Shown one piece after another: positions 12,808 through 14,049 of a stretch of 14,049 bases of DNA. The translations under genes were made by a program, and so were the position numbers. The DNA lies in the NCBI GenBank assembly GCA_002376845.1, contig DFOS01000028.1, positions 70,827 through 84,875 on the forward strand. The letters are read 5' to 3'. Under the pieces are notes generated by a model that was not told the origin of the DNA, made no database searches, and saw nothing but the letters and a program-made list of their open reading frames with translations. The stretch is from Bdellovibrionaceae bacterium UBA3535. Its GTDB lineage: Bacteria > Bdellovibrionota > Bdellovibrionia > Bdellovibrionales > UBA840. Each line of letters opens with the position of its first letter. The stretch's first letter is position 1.

Positions 12808-14044
12808 ATTATTAAGTTTGCCCAAGGAAGAGCTGGCAAAAAATTTTGTTTCTACAATTAAAACTTTGGATCAGCTTCAAACGAAAGTAAAAAAATTAGA
12901 AGAAGTCATTGGTTTAAAATCGCAAGAAGAATTATCTCTAGGTGATGATCACTATTTATTAAGCCGTGAGTTATTTGGCAAAAGCAGTGAAAAAATTAGG
13001 CAAGATAAGCCAGATCGTAAAAAAACAAAAAGTAAGAAGCGAAAACCAAGTGTACAAAAGCCCTCTAGCCGCTGGCCTGATCTAGAGATGGTGGCAGAGA
13101 ATATTAGCTTTAAAAACGCCCCTAAGTGTAAGTGCTGCGATCATGATATGGAAAAGATCAAGGGCTTTGAAGTAAGTGAGACGGTAGAGTGTGTACCGCG
13201 TAGGTTTTATATTAAGCGCCAGCTAAGGCAGAAATATAAATGTAACCATTGTAAATCCAATATTTTCACCACTCCGGTAATCCCTAGGATAGTACCTGGC
13301 GGCATTTATAGTGATGATTTTATTATTGATGTGGCTACGAGTAAGTATGCCGATCATTTACCGGTGGAGAGAATCAAAAAGCAGCTACATAGAGAAGGAT
13401 TAGAAGGTATAGATCACAAAACCTTGATTGAACAGACGCATCATTTGGCTGATTCTATGAGATCCGTTTACAGAGATTTAAAAAAAGAAGTCCAGGCATC
13501 CAAAGTAATACATGCAGATGAGACGCCCTGGAAGATGATGGAAAATAGTGAGAAGAAGTCTTGGTACTTATGGGGCTACTTTAATCAAAGATCTGCTTTT
13601 TATAAAGGGCACGATTCAAGATCAAAAGATGCTGCGAATGATGTGATTAAAGGCTCTAGTGCAAAATATTTAGTAGTCGATGGTTACACGGCATACAATC
13701 AGCCCTCTAAAGCTAGGCAAATTGAAATTGCCAACTGTTGGGCCTATACAAGACGTAAGTTTTATAAAATAAAAGATGTAAGCCCGGATGCTGACACCAT
13801 GATAACTTTAATCGGTGATCTGTATAAAGTAGAAGATGACTTAGAGAATAAGAACTTTGATCAACGACTAGAAATTAGAAAAACCAAATCAAAAGATGTG
13901 ATCGATAAGATAAGGGATCATCTTCACTCGATCAGGACCACACCCAAAAGTGAATTAGGAAAAGCTCAGGCCTATATGATGAAATACTGGCTGGGACTGA
14001 TAAAAGTACTCGATGACCCGGATATACGTAACCCGGTCTTCTAG
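12764..14044 (+). pseudogene. tnpC: IS66 TnpC transposase, C-terminally truncated
   Basis: DDE transposase of IS66. The visible frame is 426 residues; the family usually has 500 or more. An N-terminal leucine-rich coiled coil (31-60) is followed by LFGKSSEKI (70-78) and a basic linker. The zinc-binding region has CKCC (122-125) and CNHC (160-163). The catalytic core has HADETPW (first Asp, D252) and LVVDGYTAYN (second Asp, D306). NCWAYTRRKFYK corresponds to the usual CxAHxRRKF, with Tyr in place of His. After LDDPDI (416-421) the family continues with a DNN.AER motif holding the catalytic Glu. Here it changes to RNPVF and stops, because another element's end begins at 14028. Catalytically dead as seen. 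Confidence 0.9.
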
Positions 14045-14049
14045 ACGGT
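14028..14049 (+). repeat. End of a second IS66-type element inserted in tnpC
   Basis: GTAACCCGGTCTTCTAGACG and two further bases reach the window edge. It begins exactly where TnpC homology stops and has the IS66-type GTAA start. It shares the pattern GTAA..CG..C..CTAG.C with the proposed left end at 11936. The preceding eight bases (GGATATAC) would be one copy of the target duplication. Only 22 nt are visible. Confidence 0.55.

Larger units (their letters stand above)
11936..14027 (+). mobile_element. IS66-family insertion sequence, left part, interrupted
   Basis: It carries tnpA, tnpB and tnpC in the family's standard order with overlapping ends. The likely left end begins with GTAAATCG at 11936, because IS66 terminal repeats start with GTAA and this fits the distance to tnpA. 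Eight bases before it (GTAATATT) would be one copy of a target duplication. The right part is missing: tnpC is broken at 14028, where a second GTAA-type end begins. With a frameshift in tnpB and a truncated tnpC, the copy is unlikely to move by itself. Confidence 0.8.

Noticed and set aside
12156..12839. Minus-strand frames inside the IS66 element
   Set aside because: Shadows of tnpA, tnpB and tnpC in the opposite strand.

Overview
The window looks like chromosomal DNA of a moderately AT-rich Gram-negative bacterium. The Gram-negative call rests on an outer-membrane beta-barrel protein with a C-terminal Phe and on a SurA-like periplasmic protein. The translation genes and the secreted coiled-coil/barrel protein would suit a deltaproteobacterium or a member of the Bdellovibrionota, but that is inference. 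No gene here fixes the species.

Positions 1-7790, all on the minus strand, hold the conserved translation/RNA operon in its classic order: rimP, nusA, infB, rbfA, truB, rpsO, pnp (pnp runs off the left edge). Junctions are tight: an 8-nt gap for rimP/nusA, abutting codons for nusA/infB, a TAATG overlap for infB/rbfA and an overlap for rbfA/truB. A hairpin with a U-tract separates rpsO from pnp. The 150 nt before rimP contain a cascade of up to four terminator-like hairpins, all facing the operon. This fits attenuation and NusA autoregulation.

Positions 7942-10143, also minus strand, hold a RimI-like acetyltransferase, a SurA-N-like exported protein whose start codon lies inside a terminator hairpin, and a secreted coiled-coil/beta-barrel outer-membrane protein.

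Positions 10144-11935 are an accessory junction. Three tandem 5' halves of a tRNA-Leu gene, each breaking off at or near the anticodon loop, precede one intact tRNA-Leu(CAA). Just downstream come the C-terminal remnant of a tyrosine recombinase and a secreted protein of unknown function. A hexanucleotide repeat lies between the -35 and -10 of that protein's likely promoter. This looks like the scar of repeated integration at a tRNA-Leu locus.

Positions 11936-14027 are the left part of an IS66-family element (tnpA, frameshifted tnpB, truncated tnpC). At 14028 tnpC is cut by what appears to be the end of a second, related IS66-type element that continues past the window. I saw no CRISPR array, toxin-antitoxin pair or defence system. 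The most interesting features are the leader terminator cascade, the tRNA half-gene array and the repeat-in-promoter arrangement.
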